A DNA stretch of 64,000 nucleotides from Gemmatimonadaceae bacterium (lineage in GTDB: Bacteria; Latescibacterota; UBA2968; UBA8231), in contig JAPOZM010000040.1 in assembly GCA_026706075.1 (NCBI GenBank), positions 112,013 through 176,012 of the forward strand. The letters run 5' to 3'. The notes under the pieces were generated by a model. The model was not told the origin of the DNA. It saw only the letters and a program-made list of their open reading frames with translations, and searched no databases. The position numbers and the translations under genes are program-made. Shown here in pieces: positions 1-8,991 of this stretch (position 1 is the first letter of the stretch; the number at the start of each line of letters is the position of its first letter).

Positions 1-924
1 GACCGGCCCGAGTTCCTCTTCGGCGTCGACATGAACAACAACCTCTGGATCGACCGCTTCGAGAACGACGACGAGCCCGACTTCCCCTATGGCCGGGACC
101 TGCGCGGATACAACCTCTACGCGGGCGCCGACCTGATCCCGGGGGTCCGGTTCACCGTGGGCCGCACGGACGAGAGCCTCATCGCCGGCGACGGCGCCAA
201 CACGACGAACTACGCCTTCTTCACCGTGGAGCGGGACTACGCCGGCCTCGGCAGGCTCCGCTTCTTCGAGAGCTTCCGCGTCGCCGAGGACAACATCGCC
301 AACGACCTGCGGCAGTGGTCCGATATCGACCAGGGCAACGTGCCGACCCTCGATCCCCTGGCCGCGCAGGACACGTGGATCAACTCGACCTTCTTCGGCT
401 TCGACTTCACCCGGATCGAGGACCTGACCTTCGCCACGAAGGCGAAGTACGACCGCTGGCACCAGCGGGAGGAGCGGCCGGATCTGCGGGACGACTCCTC
501 CTTCTTCGGCCTGATCAACAAGATCGACCACGAGCGCCGCATCGCCCAGGTGATCCTCCTGCCGCGAATCAAGAACGAGCTGCGTCTGGAGTCGCCGGCG
601 CCGAAGTCCGACGCCGAGCGCCGCGAGGATACGCTCCTGCTGTCGTTGCTGGCGCGCTGGCCGCTCCTCGACGCCTCGTCCATGGAGGTGGGCGTGGAGT
701 ACGCCATCTTCAACCAGTTGCGGGATTCCGCCGCGGCGGTCAGGGAGGGGCTCCTCGACGATTACACGGAGATCGTCGGCGCCATACAGTACTCGACCTC
801 CCCCTCCTACCAGGGCTACAAGCTGCACGCCAAGATGGGTCTGCGGCTGACGCGGCGATCGATCGCCGGCGAGACCGAATCCGGCAAGGTGGCCTTCGCC
901 ACCGTGTACGCCGGTCTGCAATAG
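1..924 (+). CDS. Outer-membrane-like beta-barrel protein, C-terminal part
   Basis: The reading frame is open from the first base of the window, so the N-terminus lies outside it. What is visible is about 308 residues of alternating polar/aromatic strands (FFGFDF, YAGLGRLRFFESFRV, KVAFATVYAGLQ) with acidic turns and no hydrophobic helix, the usual look of the end of a large outer-membrane beta-barrel. I cannot name the family. It sits 12 bases upstream of a PPIase lipoprotein gene on the same strand, and such chaperones often assist barrel proteins, so the two may be co-transcribed. The barrel call is inferred from composition only. Confidence 0.55.
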   Translation, partial: DRPEFLFGVDMNNNLWIDRFENDDEPDFPYGRDLRGYNLYAGADLIPGVRFTVGRTDESLIAGDGANTTNYAFFTVERDYAGLGRLRFFESFRVAEDNIANDLRQWSDIDQGNVPTLDPLAAQDTWINSTFFGFDFTRIEDLTFATKAKYDRWHQREERPDLRDDSSFFGLINKIDHERRIAQVILLPRIKNELRLESPAPKSDAERREDTLLLSLLARWPLLDASSMEVGVEYAIFNQLRDSAAAVREGLLDDYTEIVGAIQYSTSPSYQGYKLHAKMGLRLTRRSIAGETESGKVAFATVYAGLQ

Positions 925-936
925 GGATAGAGAGAG

Positions 937-2616
937 ATGGAGCGTAGAACGAGGAGTGGTTGGGGCCGGTCCTGGGCGGCGGGGTTTCTGTCCGTCCTGG
1001 CGGCCGCCGTCCTGTGGAGCGGCTGCGCGCGGGAGGAGAGCGGTGCGGTGGTGGCCGTGGTCGGAGGGAAGGCGATCACCGCCCAGGAGGTGCGGGACCT
1101 CATCGCCCGACGGCTTGAGAAGGAGCGAGAGGCCGGGCCGGCGGACCGGGTGACCGAGCATCTCCAGACTCTGGTCGACGCGGAGCTGCTGCTGCTGGAG
1201 GCGGGGGAGGAGCGGATCGGTGACAGCCCCTTCTACCTGCGCCGCATGGGCCGCCTCCGGCGGGACAAGCTCGTGGGTGCCCTCGAGGCGCGCCGCCTCC
1301 CCCTCACGGTCGGCGACGACGAGGTGGCGCAGTACATCGAGCGCAAGGGGTACGCCCGGGCCATCCGGACGGCGGACATCATGGTCCCCGACCGGGAGAC
1401 GGCGGAGCGGGTCCACCGGCTGATCGAGGAAGGCGCCGATTTCGCCGACGTCGCCCGGAGGTGGTCGATCAACAGGGAGACCGCCGCCCAGGGGGGCGAC
1501 ATGGGCCGCTTCGCCACCCGGTACCAGATGGTCCCGGCCCTCGGCGACGAGCTGTTCACCCTGCCCGTGGGCTCGGTGTCGAAGCCGGTGCCGGTGGGCG
1601 GGTACCACGCGATCTTCAAGGTCCTCGCCGAGTCCTTCTTCGAGCCGACGCCTCAGCAGCGGCAGCTGGTGGCGCAGGAACTGGGGCGCAGCAAGCGGCA
1701 GGCGGCGAGGGACTCCCTGGTCGCCGTCCTGGGACAGGAGTACGGCCTGGAGAGAGACCAGGACGGCCTCGCCAAGTTCGTCGAGACCCTGGCCAGCGGC
1801 GCCGAGTCCCCCCCGGACCGGGTCCTCCACAGGTACGACGGCGGCGAGATCACGGCGGCAGACGTCGTCCAGGCGGCGAGAGGCATCCGGGAGGACATCC
1901 TGGCCGGCGTCGACGACGCCGGAAAGCTGGCAGCCGTCGTGGAGCGGTGGGTCGTGCCCGACGTGCTGCTGATAGAGGCCGCCGTCCGCGAGGGAATCGA
2001 GGAGGAGGAGGAGGTCTCCCGGTGGCTCGCGGAGATGCGGAGACAGACGCTGATCACGGGACTCCGGGGAAAGATCCTGCAGCAGAGGGCGAAGGTCACC
2101 GACGAGGACGTTCGGGAGTACTTCGAGGCCAACCGCGGCGACTTCCTGCACCCGGAGCAGATCGAGGTGGAGGAGATCCTGGTGGAGTCCGAGTCCGAGG
2201 CGGCGGAGCTGCGGCGCCGGATCGAGGCGGGCGCCGACTTCGGCGCCCTGGCGGGGTCGCGTTCGCTGCGCCCGCCGGAGATCCGCGACGAGAGCGGGCG
2301 GTTCCACGTGCACCGGTACGAGTCGCCGAGGTTCGGCGGTCTCGTGGAAGCCGTCGTCGACGCCGAGGCCGGCGAGTTGACCGGACCGGTGGAAGTGGAG
2401 GAGGGCTTCACCCTCTTCCGCATCCTGTCGCGGGAGCGGCGCCAGGAGACTTGGGAGGAAGCCAGGGCGCGGGCCACCTCCAAGCTGCGGCGCCAGCGGC
2501 AGCGGCAGGCCTTCAACGAGTACATGCAGGAACTGCGGGAACGCTACGACTCGCAGGTCGAGATCCGCCGCGACGCCCTCGAGGCCGCCTTCGGGGCGGA
2601 CCCTCAGTCGGGCTGA
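937..2616 (+). CDS. PpiC/SurA-type peptidyl-prolyl isomerase lipoprotein
   Basis: 559 aa. A positively charged start and hydrophobic segment end in a lipobox (LWSGC, Cys30), so the protein is probably lipid-anchored. A SurA-like N-terminal helix region is followed by a parvulin domain at about 145-235 (RTADIMV, FADVARRWS, GGDMGRF, VSKPVPVGGYHAIFKV) and a second, more degenerate parvulin-like domain at about 405-515 (IEVEEILVES, FGALAG, GPVEVEEGFTLFRIL). Parvulins catalyse prolyl cis-trans isomerisation and act as periplasmic chaperones. It follows the barrel gene closely. Its last 13 bases overlap the end of the convergent CRTAC1 gene. Confidence 0.88.
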   Translation: MERRTRSGWGRSWAAGFLSVLAAAVLWSGCAREESGAVVAVVGGKAITAQEVRDLIARRLEKEREAGPADRVTEHLQTLVDAELLLLEAGEERIGDSPFYLRRMGRLRRDKLVGALEARRLPLTVGDDEVAQYIERKGYARAIRTADIMVPDRETAERVHRLIEEGADFADVARRWSINRETAAQGGDMGRFATRYQMVPALGDELFTLPVGSVSKPVPVGGYHAIFKVLAESFFEPTPQQRQLVAQELGRSKRQAARDSLVAVLGQEYGLERDQDGLAKFVETLASGAESPPDRVLHRYDGGEITAADVVQAARGIREDILAGVDDAGKLAAVVERWVVPDVLLIEAAVREGIEEEEEVSRWLAEMRRQTLITGLRGKILQQRAKVTDEDVREYFEANRGDFLHPEQIEVEEILVESESEAAELRRRIEAGADFGALAGSRSLRPPEIRDESGRFHVHRYESPRFGGLVEAVVDAEAGELTGPVEVEEGFTLFRILSRERRQETWEEARARATSKLRRQRQRQAFNEYMQELRERYDSQVEIRRDALEAAFGADPQSG

Positions 2617-4307
2617 GCGCCGCTTCCCTCGCGGACCACGAGGACCTGGTTCGCCTCCAGGCCGCGCCAGGTCTCGACGAGCCCGTTGGGCCAGGTGACC
2701 CGCACCTCGTCGACGCGGGCGGCCTCGCCGAGGCCGAAGTGCAGCCGAGGGTCGCTGCTCGACAGGTAGCTCGACCCGCTGGCCACCTCCCGCACCTGGG
2801 TCCGCTCTCCGCAGCGGACTCGCACCCGCGCGCCGACGCCGTCCCGGTTGCTCGCCGTGCCGACGGTGCGCACCAGCAGCCAGTTGGCCCGGTTGCCGCC
2901 GTCGTTGCGCAGCAGCGTCGGCGCCTCGTTCAGGTTGAGGACGAGGATGTCCACGTCGCCGTCGTCGTCGTAGTCGCCGAAGGCGGCTCCCCGGCTCACC
3001 TTCTCGATCTGCAGGCCGGGTCCGGCGGCGAGGGAGACCTCGTTGAAGGTGCCGTCGCCCAGGCTCTCGAAGAGCTGGTTCCGCTGGGCATAGGCCACCC
3101 CGAGGTTGGCCCTGTCCACCTGGGGGAAGATGTGGCCGTTGGCGACGAAGAGATCCTTGTCGCCGTCGTTGTCGTAGTCGAAGAACTCGGTACCCCACGC
3201 CAGGAAGGGGAAGCTCTCGAGGCCGACCCGCGCCGCGAAGGTGACGTCCGAGAACACCTCGCCGCCGCCGTCATTGCGGTAGAGGGTGTTGGTCTCCTCC
3301 CAGAAGTTGGTCACCAGGATGTCGGCGTCCTCGTCGTTGTCGTAGTCGCCCAGGGCGATGCCCATCGACCCCTGGGCCTCCCCGGACTCGCCGTAGGCGA
3401 CACCCGCCATCCAGCCCAGCTCCTCGAAGGTGCCGTCGCCCTGGTTCCGGTAGAGGTAGTTGGGGCCCGTGTCGTTGGCCACGTACAGGTCGGCATGACC
3501 GTCGTCGTCGAGGTCGCCGGCGACGACGCCGAGCCCGTAGAGCCGTTCCTCGTCGACCACGTTGGCCGCCGCGGTGGCATCGGTGAAGACGCCGTCCCCC
3601 TCGTTGCGGTAGAAGACGTCCGGCTCGCCCCGCAGCCCTCGGGGCCCGAAGTGGACGGTCAGGCCGCGCCAGGTGTGGCGCCGCTCCGGCGTCGTCGCCA
3701 GGAAGTGGCGGAAGTCGACGTAGTTGGCCACGTAGAGATCGAGGTCGCCGTCGCGGTCGTAGTCGAAGAAGGCGCAGCCGGTGCCGAAGCCCTCGTCGCC
3801 GACGCCGGCGCGGGCCGTGGCGTCGGCGAAGCCCCCGCCCTCGTTCCGGTAGAGGACGTTGCGGCCGTAGTTGGTGATGAAGAGGTCCGGATCGCCGTCG
3901 TTGTCGTGGTCGGCGACGGCGACGCCCATCCCCCAGCCCGCATCCCCGAGACCGGCGGCTTCGGTGTCGTCGGCGAAGGCGGCCCGGTCGTTGCGGTAGA
4001 GGGCGTTGCGCGGGCCCCCGCCGTCGGGGAACCCGCCGATGCGCGAGCCGTTGAGGACGTAGAGGTCGAGGTCGCCGTCGCCGTCGTGGTCGAGGAAGGC
4101 GACGCCGCCCATCATCGTGTCGACGAGGTACTCCTGCTCCTCCTCGCCGGAGACGTTGAGGAGGGTGACGCCCACGTCGGCGGCCACATCCGTGAACTGC
4201 ACGTCGCTCGCCGCGGTCTCGGCGGCGGTCACGGCAGCCCCGGGCCCAAGGGCCGGCAGCAGCACGAATGGAAAGAAGGTCCTCCGGAGGGACCCGCAGC
4301 CGCTCAC
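2604..4307 (-). CDS. CRTAC1-type FG-GAP/ASPIC-UnbV repeat protein
   Basis: 567 aa from a GTG that overlaps the upstream TPR gene's stop (GTGA). A signal peptide is followed by at least seven FG-GAP/VCBS-type repeats with Ca-binding-like loops (DHDGDGDLDLYV, DYDNDGDKDLFVANG), forming an integrin-alpha-like beta-propeller. The C-terminus carries the ASPIC/UnbV domain (DGVGARVRVR, SGSSYLSSSDPRLHFGLG, VTWPNGLVETW). Such proteins are exported; their function is unknown. It is the last gene of a four-gene minus-strand operon. A second member of the family lies at 32742-34541, also directly downstream of a TPR-containing protein, so the TPR/CRTAC1 pairing occurs twice. Confidence 0.9.
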   Translation of the reverse strand: MSGCGSLRRTFFPFVLLPALGPGAAVTAAETAASDVQFTDVAADVGVTLLNVSGEEEQEYLVDTMMGGVAFLDHDGDGDLDLYVLNGSRIGGFPDGGGPRNALYRNDRAAFADDTEAAGLGDAGWGMGVAVADHDNDGDPDLFITNYGRNVLYRNEGGGFADATARAGVGDEGFGTGCAFFDYDRDGDLDLYVANYVDFRHFLATTPERRHTWRGLTVHFGPRGLRGEPDVFYRNEGDGVFTDATAAANVVDEERLYGLGVVAGDLDDDGHADLYVANDTGPNYLYRNQGDGTFEELGWMAGVAYGESGEAQGSMGIALGDYDNDEDADILVTNFWEETNTLYRNDGGGEVFSDVTFAARVGLESFPFLAWGTEFFDYDNDGDKDLFVANGHIFPQVDRANLGVAYAQRNQLFESLGDGTFNEVSLAAGPGLQIEKVSRGAAFGDYDDDGDVDILVLNLNEAPTLLRNDGGNRANWLLVRTVGTASNRDGVGARVRVRCGERTQVREVASGSSYLSSSDPRLHFGLGEAARVDEVRVTWPNGLVETWRGLEANQVLVVREGSGAQPD

Positions 4308-5827
4308 GGACTCCGCCCGGCCAGTCTCCTGGCGATGGCGAGCTGCCTGCGGGCGTCCTCGTAGCGGCCCACCTTCCTGTAGGTCTCCCCGAGGTCGCGG
4401 TGGTAGCGGGCGTTCGTCGGCTCCAGGGCGATGGCGAGCTTGTGCTCGTGGATCGCCTGCAGGTGCCGGCCCCGCCGGGAGTACTGCACGGCCAGCTCGG
4501 CGTGGAACTTCGGGTTGTCCGGAGACATGGCGACGCTGCGCTCGAGATCGTCGAGGCTCTCCCGGCTCTGCTGGCGGAAGACGGCCATCGCCTGCCGGCT
4601 CTCCTCGCGCCGGCCTTGTTGCATCAAGGCCCTGGCCAGACCGTAGTGGGCCTCCGTGTTGTAGGGGTCGAGGTCGATGGCCTGGCGGAACTCCGGGATC
4701 GCCAGAGCGTGGCTGTCGGCGCGGGCATGGGCGGCGCCGAGGGCGTAGCGGAAGAGGGAGTTCTCCGGCTCGAGCCGGACCGCCTGCCGCAGCTGGGCGA
4801 TGCCCTCCTCGTGCCGCGCCTCCCGGGAGTAGATGCCGCCCAGGCGAAAGCGCGTGTACGCCAGGTCCGGGTCGACGGCCAGGGCCCCCTCGTACTGGTC
4901 CGCCGCCTGGCCGTACTCCCGCTGCCGCTCGTAGGCCATGCCGAGGCTGTGCCGAAAGCCGCCGTGGCCGGGGGCCAGCTCGACCGCCCTGCGATGGGCC
5001 GCGACGGAGGCGGCGAGCAGGTCCTGGTCCGCCATCGCCGTCCCCAGCGGGGCGTGGGCCTGCTCGGCGTAGACCCGGCCCAGCTGGTGGTGGACGGCGG
5101 CCCTCCGCGGGTCGAGGCGGAGGCTCTCCTGCAGGGCCTCCGCCGCCTCCGACAGCTTCCCCACGGCCATCCGCGCCGTGGCGAGGAGGTAGTGCACGGA
5201 GGGCTCCTCGGGAATCAGCCCGGCCGCCCTCCCCAGGGCGGCGATCGCCTTTCCGTACTCCTGCTCTTCCAGGTAGATGCCGCCGAGGCGGTAGAGGGAG
5301 GGGGGGTAGTTCGGGTTGATGCGGTGGGCGGTCTCGAAGTGGCGCAACGCCGCCGCGCGGTCGCCGCGCGCGTGGATCATGCCGAGGCCGTGATGGGCCA
5401 GGTAGTAGCCCGGATCGGCGGCGACGGCCTTGCGGAAGGCCTCCTCGGCCCTGGCCGGGTCCTGACGGATCAGGAACAGCTTGCCGAGCTTGTAGAGGGA
5501 CGGGACGTGACCGGCATCGAGGCTCAGGGCCCGTTCCAGGGCCCGCCGGGCCTCGGGGAAGCGGCGCTGCAGGGAGTAGACGAAGCCGAGGCCGTCGAGG
5601 GCCCGGACATGGGTGGAGTCCAGGGCCACGGCCTTCCGGTAGCTCTCCTCGGCGCAGGCGTAGTCGCCGCCGCCGGCGCAGCGCCGGCCGTGCTGGTAGA
5701 GGGAGTCGGCGCTGCCCGGCGCCGGCGCCTCCTGGGCCGCGAGGCGGAGTGCCGTCCCGGCGAGGACGGCGGCGCAGGCGTAGACGGCCGCGTGCCTCGG
5801 GCGGAACGGGCGCAGGCCGGGGGTCAC
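4304..5827 (-). CDS. Exported TPR-repeat protein
   Basis: 507 aa. The start chosen is the GTG that overlaps the stop of the sulfite-oxidase-like gene (GTGA); the frame stays open far upstream but those codons are antisense to that gene. A signal-like hydrophobic stretch (YACAAVLAGTALRLAAQ) is followed by about a dozen tetratricopeptide repeats to the C-terminus (FRKAVAADPGYYLAHHGLGMI, LGRAAGLIPEEPSVHYLLATA). TPRs form a protein-binding solenoid; the partner is unknown. It overlaps the downstream CRTAC1 gene by 4 bases, so the two are almost certainly translated together. Confidence 0.88.
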   Translation of the reverse strand: MTPGLRPFRPRHAAVYACAAVLAGTALRLAAQEAPAPGSADSLYQHGRRCAGGGDYACAEESYRKAVALDSTHVRALDGLGFVYSLQRRFPEARRALERALSLDAGHVPSLYKLGKLFLIRQDPARAEEAFRKAVAADPGYYLAHHGLGMIHARGDRAAALRHFETAHRINPNYPPSLYRLGGIYLEEQEYGKAIAALGRAAGLIPEEPSVHYLLATARMAVGKLSEAAEALQESLRLDPRRAAVHHQLGRVYAEQAHAPLGTAMADQDLLAASVAAHRRAVELAPGHGGFRHSLGMAYERQREYGQAADQYEGALAVDPDLAYTRFRLGGIYSREARHEEGIAQLRQAVRLEPENSLFRYALGAAHARADSHALAIPEFRQAIDLDPYNTEAHYGLARALMQQGRREESRQAMAVFRQQSRESLDDLERSVAMSPDNPKFHAELAVQYSRRGRHLQAIHEHKLAIALEPTNARYHRDLGETYRKVGRYEDARRQLAIARRLAGRSP

Positions 5828-7128
5828 GCCGCCCGCACCGGCACCCGGTGGATGACGTTGCCGAGGTAGCCCTTGGGGTTCCAAGGCTGGCGGAAGGGCT
5901 GGGCGTTGCCGGTCTCGTCGAAGGCGCGGGCCCAGATCTCGTAGTAGCCGCGGCCGGCGAGGGTCAGCTCGGCCGACCAGCCGTACCAGGCGTAGCGGTT
6001 GGGCGGCGGCGTCAGACGGGTCTCCTGCCAGTGGACGCCGAAGTCCGTCGATACCAGCACCCGGGCCACCCGGCCCTCGCCGGCCCAGGCGTGTCCCCTG
6101 ACCTGCACCGGAACGCCCCGCTGCACCTCGGCCTCGGGTCGCGGCGCGGTGATGAGGGACTTGACCACCCACGAGGTGGCGATCGCCATGTCGGCCTCCG
6201 GAGGCTTGTGGCCGGGGGCGACGGGATAGGCGGGCACTCGGTAGGAGTAGCCGCTCATGTGCCGGGAGTCGTGGACGGTGTCGCGGACCTGGATGCGGTG
6301 GAGCCACTTCTGCATGGAGCTGCCGATCCAGCCCGGCACCAGCAGGCGCGCCGGGAAGCCGTGGGCCGCCGGCAGGGGCTCGCCGTTCATCTTCAGGGCG
6401 ATGAGGGTGTGCTCGTCCATCGCCTTGTCCACCGGGATACCCCGCGAGAACACCGGCCGGTCCTCGCCGTGGTTGCCGAGGTACACGGCCTTCTCCGTCA
6501 GCCCGGCGGCCTGCAGCACGTCGCGCAGGCGCACGCCCGTCCACTCGCTGCAGGCCACGGCCCCGCGGATCCACTGGGTGCCGCCCACGGCGGGGGCGAA
6601 GAGGCTGCGGCCGTTGCCCGCGCACTCGACCACCAGCCGGCGGGTGACCTGGGGCAGGCGGCCCAGGTCGTCGTAGGAGAAGGCGCGCGGGGTGCGGACC
6701 TCGCCGTCGACGGTCAGCTTCCAGTCCTGCAGGTCGCGGCTGCGGGCGCGCTCGGGGATGCCGCCGTTGTTGCGCACGAAGTGGCGGCTCGTGGGGGTCA
6801 CCGCGTCGTCGAGCAGGTGCGGGGGGAACTCGCCGTTGAAGGGGTCCGCGGAGTGGACGATCATCTCCGGCTTGGGCAGCCCGGTTCCAGCCGTCGCCGC
6901 CCAGGCCCCCGGCAGGAGACCGCGGCCGAAGAGGCCCCTCACGGCCGCGTCGGGGCCGGCGCCGAGGACGCCCAGGCCGGCCAGGGCCGCGCCCTTCCCC
7001 ACACACGACAGGAACCCCCGCCGCGAGGTCATGCGGTCGAAGCGATCCAGCTCCTCGCCGCCGGCGCCGTTGGCGGCCAGCAGGCGGCGGATCCCCTCCG
7101 GCTGCAGCTCGTGCTTCGACAGGGACAT
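5824..7128 (-). CDS. Sulfite oxidase/SoxC-like molybdopterin oxidoreductase, Tat-exported
   Basis: 434 aa. The N-terminus has a twin-arginine motif (SRRGFLSCVGKGAALAGLG, about 33-51), so the enzyme is probably exported folded with its cofactor. The molybdopterin domain has the family signature VVECAGNGR with the Mo-ligand Cys at about 169, then QWIRGAVACSEWTGVRLRDVL and GFPARLLVPGW. The C-terminal Mo-co dimerisation domain (VLVSTDFGVHWQE, RAFDETGNAQPFRQPWNPKGYLGN) is complete. Family members oxidise sulfite or related substrates and pass electrons to a c-type cytochrome; no dedicated cytochrome gene is adjacent, so the substrate is not settled. It lies 24 bases after a dehydrogenase gene and overlaps the TPR gene by 4 bases. 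Confidence 0.9.
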   Translation of the reverse strand: MSLSKHELQPEGIRRLLAANGAGGEELDRFDRMTSRRGFLSCVGKGAALAGLGVLGAGPDAAVRGLFGRGLLPGAWAATAGTGLPKPEMIVHSADPFNGEFPPHLLDDAVTPTSRHFVRNNGGIPERARSRDLQDWKLTVDGEVRTPRAFSYDDLGRLPQVTRRLVVECAGNGRSLFAPAVGGTQWIRGAVACSEWTGVRLRDVLQAAGLTEKAVYLGNHGEDRPVFSRGIPVDKAMDEHTLIALKMNGEPLPAAHGFPARLLVPGWIGSSMQKWLHRIQVRDTVHDSRHMSGYSYRVPAYPVAPGHKPPEADMAIATSWVVKSLITAPRPEAEVQRGVPVQVRGHAWAGEGRVARVLVSTDFGVHWQETRLTPPPNRYAWYGWSAELTLAGRGYYEIWARAFDETGNAQPFRQPWNPKGYLGNVIHRVPVRAA

Positions 7129-7152
7129 CGGTTCCCTCGCGGCCGGGCGCCG

Positions 7153-8112
7153 CTACCCGTAGACGAAGAGCACGCCCAGGGCCGAGCCGAGGTCGTCGAC
7201 GAGCAGGTCGAAGGCCTGCTTCGCCTCCTGCAGGGGGAAGCGGTGGGTGATCATGTCGCCGGTGGCCAGGTGGCCCTCCGCCAGGAAGCGCGCCGCGTCC
7301 CGGCTGTACTCGCCCCGGGGCTTGTCGCTGCGGATGCCGCCGACCACGAGCTTGCCCATGACGCGCCCGGCGTCGAGGGGGAGGGGCTGGCGGTGGTAGA
7401 GGCCGACGAGCTGGATCACGCCGCCGTCGGCGCACATCTCCTGGGCCTGGGCGAAGGACCGGACCCCGGCGCCGCCGCCGACGCAGTCGATGACCACCTG
7501 CGCCCCCCCGGGGCAGAGCTGCCTGACGGCGGCCACCGGGTCCTCGCGGGAGCAGTCGACCACGTCGTCGGCGAAGCGGGCGGCGAGCCGGCAGCGGCGC
7601 TCCAGTCCGTCCACGGCGACCAGGCGGCCCGTCTGCCGCTGGCGCACCACCTGCAGCAGGATGCTGCCCACCAGCCCCTGGCCGAGGATGACGACGTCGT
7701 CCCGAGGGCCGATCATGGCGCTGTCGGCCCAGGCGAGGCTGCTCGTGGTCAGGGGCAGGAAGGTGGCGGCCTCGAAGCCGACCTCGTCGGGCAGGGGCAC
7801 GACCCGGGGCCGCGAGGCCTCACCGATGGCGTACTCGGCGTGGGGGGCGGAGACGACGACCCGGTCCCCGGGGCGGGGATCGTCCACCCCGGGTCCCGCC
7901 TCGGCCACGACGCCGGCGGCGGAGTAGCCCATGCGCGACGGGTCGACGGCGGTCTCGCTCAGGTAGCGGCCGCCGATCTCGGAGCCGCGGCTGATCAGGG
8001 AGGCCTCCAGGCGCACGAGGACCTCGCCCTCCCCGGGCCGGGGGACCTCGACGCGCTCGACGACGACGTTGCCGACGCCGTCGTGCTTGGCGGCTCGCAG
8101 CATGGTGGCCAT
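7153..8112 (-). CDS. Zinc-type alcohol dehydrogenase-like (MDR) oxidoreductase
   Basis: 319 aa from the ATG at 8112; the upstream in-frame codons lie in a divergent intergenic region and are not protein-like. Features of the medium-chain dehydrogenase family are a GroES-like fold (KHDGVGNVVVERVEVPRPGEGEVLVR, shown here only as landmarks), GRYL, GYSAAGVV and PGDRVVV, then a Rossmann domain (VILGQGLVGSILLQVVRQ, VDCSREDP, DCVGG). The usual catalytic Cys and structural-zinc Cys cluster of classical ADHs are not evident, so it may be zinc-free. The substrate is unknown. It is the first gene of the minus-strand operon and shares a 97-base divergent gap with the epimerase gene. Confidence 0.8.
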   Translation of the reverse strand: MATMLRAAKHDGVGNVVVERVEVPRPGEGEVLVRLEASLISRGSEIGGRYLSETAVDPSRMGYSAAGVVAEAGPGVDDPRPGDRVVVSAPHAEYAIGEASRPRVVPLPDEVGFEAATFLPLTTSSLAWADSAMIGPRDDVVILGQGLVGSILLQVVRQRQTGRLVAVDGLERRCRLAARFADDVVDCSREDPVAAVRQLCPGGAQVVIDCVGGGAGVRSFAQAQEMCADGGVIQLVGLYHRQPLPLDAGRVMGKLVVGGIRSDKPRGEYSRDAARFLAEGHLATGDMITHRFPLQEAKQAFDLLVDDLGSALGVLFVYG

Positions 8113-8209
8113 GGTGGTCAAAGGTAGGGTGGGAAGAGGCGCGGCGGCCACCCGCGGGACCCGGGGGGGGGGCTGGCGCCGACCGGGAGCGCGGACGAGT
8201 CTTTGCGGC
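8113..8209. promoter_or_regulatory. Divergent intergenic region
   Basis: 97 bases lie between the divergent dehydrogenase and epimerase genes and must hold both promoters. The most obvious feature is a run of ten G at about 8163-8172. I see no clear -35/-10 pair. Confidence 0.4.
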
Positions 8210-8971
8210 ATGAAGGTCCTGATCACCGGCATGAGCGGCCTCATCGGCGGCGCCGTGCGGCGGCAGCTGGAGGGCCGCTTCGAGCTGTCGGCCCTGAACC
8301 GCCGCCCCGTGGAGGGGATCCCCTGCCACCGGGCGGACATCGCCGACCTCGACGCCATTCGTCCCGCCTTCGAAAGCGTGGACGCGGTCGTCCACCTGGC
8401 GGCGGCGATCCGCGGCGACTGGGAGACCCTGCTGCGCAACAACGTGGTCGGGACCCACAACGTGCTGGAGGCGTCGCATCAGGCCGGCGTGTCCCGCGTG
8501 GTCTACGCCAGCAGCGGATCGGTGGTCTCGGGCTGGGAGCAGGAGGAGCCGTACAAGAGCCTGGTCTCGGGGGAGGCCGCCGCCGTCCCCGCCTCCTGGG
8601 AGATGCTCACCCACGAGACCCCGCTGCGGCCGGTGGGCCTCTACGGCTGCACCAAGGCCTGGGGCGAGGCCCTGGCGCGGCACTACTCGGACTCCACCGG
8701 GCTCTCGGTGATCTGCCTGCGCATCGGCGCCGTCCGCCCCGAGGACCGGCCCCTGGAGCGGCGGGACGAGTCCGTGTACTGCAGCCAGGCCAACGTGGCG
8801 CTCCTCGTGGAGCGCTGCGTCACGGCGCCGGCGGAGGTCCGCTTCGACGTGTTCTACGCGGTCTCCGACAACCGGCTCAGCTACCGCGACACCGAGCACT
8901 CCCGCCGGGTGCTGGGGCACGAGCCGCTGGGCTCGGCCGATTGCCCGGATTCCGGCCGGCCCCTACCGTAG
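8210..8971 (+). CDS. NAD-dependent epimerase/dehydratase (short-chain dehydrogenase, extended)
   Basis: 253 aa, starting at MKVLITGMSGLIGGAV, which contains the Rossmann GxxGxxG motif. It has VDAVVHLAAA, NNVVGTHNVLEA, the catalytic Ser region (VVYASSGSVV) and YGCTK, the YxxxK catalytic pair. The protein is shorter than typical 300-350 aa epimerases, with a reduced C-terminal substrate domain. The substrate, presumably a nucleotide sugar or similar, cannot be told. It lies 20 bases upstream of the selenoprotein gene, so the two are probably one transcript. Confidence 0.85.
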   Translation: MKVLITGMSGLIGGAVRRQLEGRFELSALNRRPVEGIPCHRADIADLDAIRPAFESVDAVVHLAAAIRGDWETLLRNNVVGTHNVLEASHQAGVSRVVYASSGSVVSGWEQEEPYKSLVSGEAAAVPASWEMLTHETPLRPVGLYGCTKAWGEALARHYSDSTGLSVICLRIGAVRPEDRPLERRDESVYCSQANVALLVERCVTAPAEVRFDVFYAVSDNRLSYRDTEHSRRVLGHEPLGSADCPDSGRPLP

Positions 8972-8991
8972 AGACAAAGGAAGGAGAGAGG

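Noticed and set aside
1461..4364. 967-codon plus-strand open frame
   Set aside because: Low-complexity Gly/Arg/Pro then Val/Glu/Ala-rich translation; it is antisense or frame shadow of the PPIase and CRTAC1 genes, common in high-GC DNA.
4304..7435. Single 1043 aa minus-strand protein
   Set aside because: Only the last 507 residues are TPR-like; the first half is a shadow of the sulfite-oxidase-like gene. A GTG with a 4-base overlap is the better start.
5749..8127. 792-codon plus-strand open frame
   Set aside because: Antisense to the sulfite-oxidase-like and dehydrogenase genes, repeats of V/A/G/H without any domain.
8163..8172. Run of ten G as a phase-variable tract
   Set aside because: It lies in a non-coding divergent region, is a single example, and could simply be a sequencing artefact in high-GC DNA; not enough to claim phase variation.
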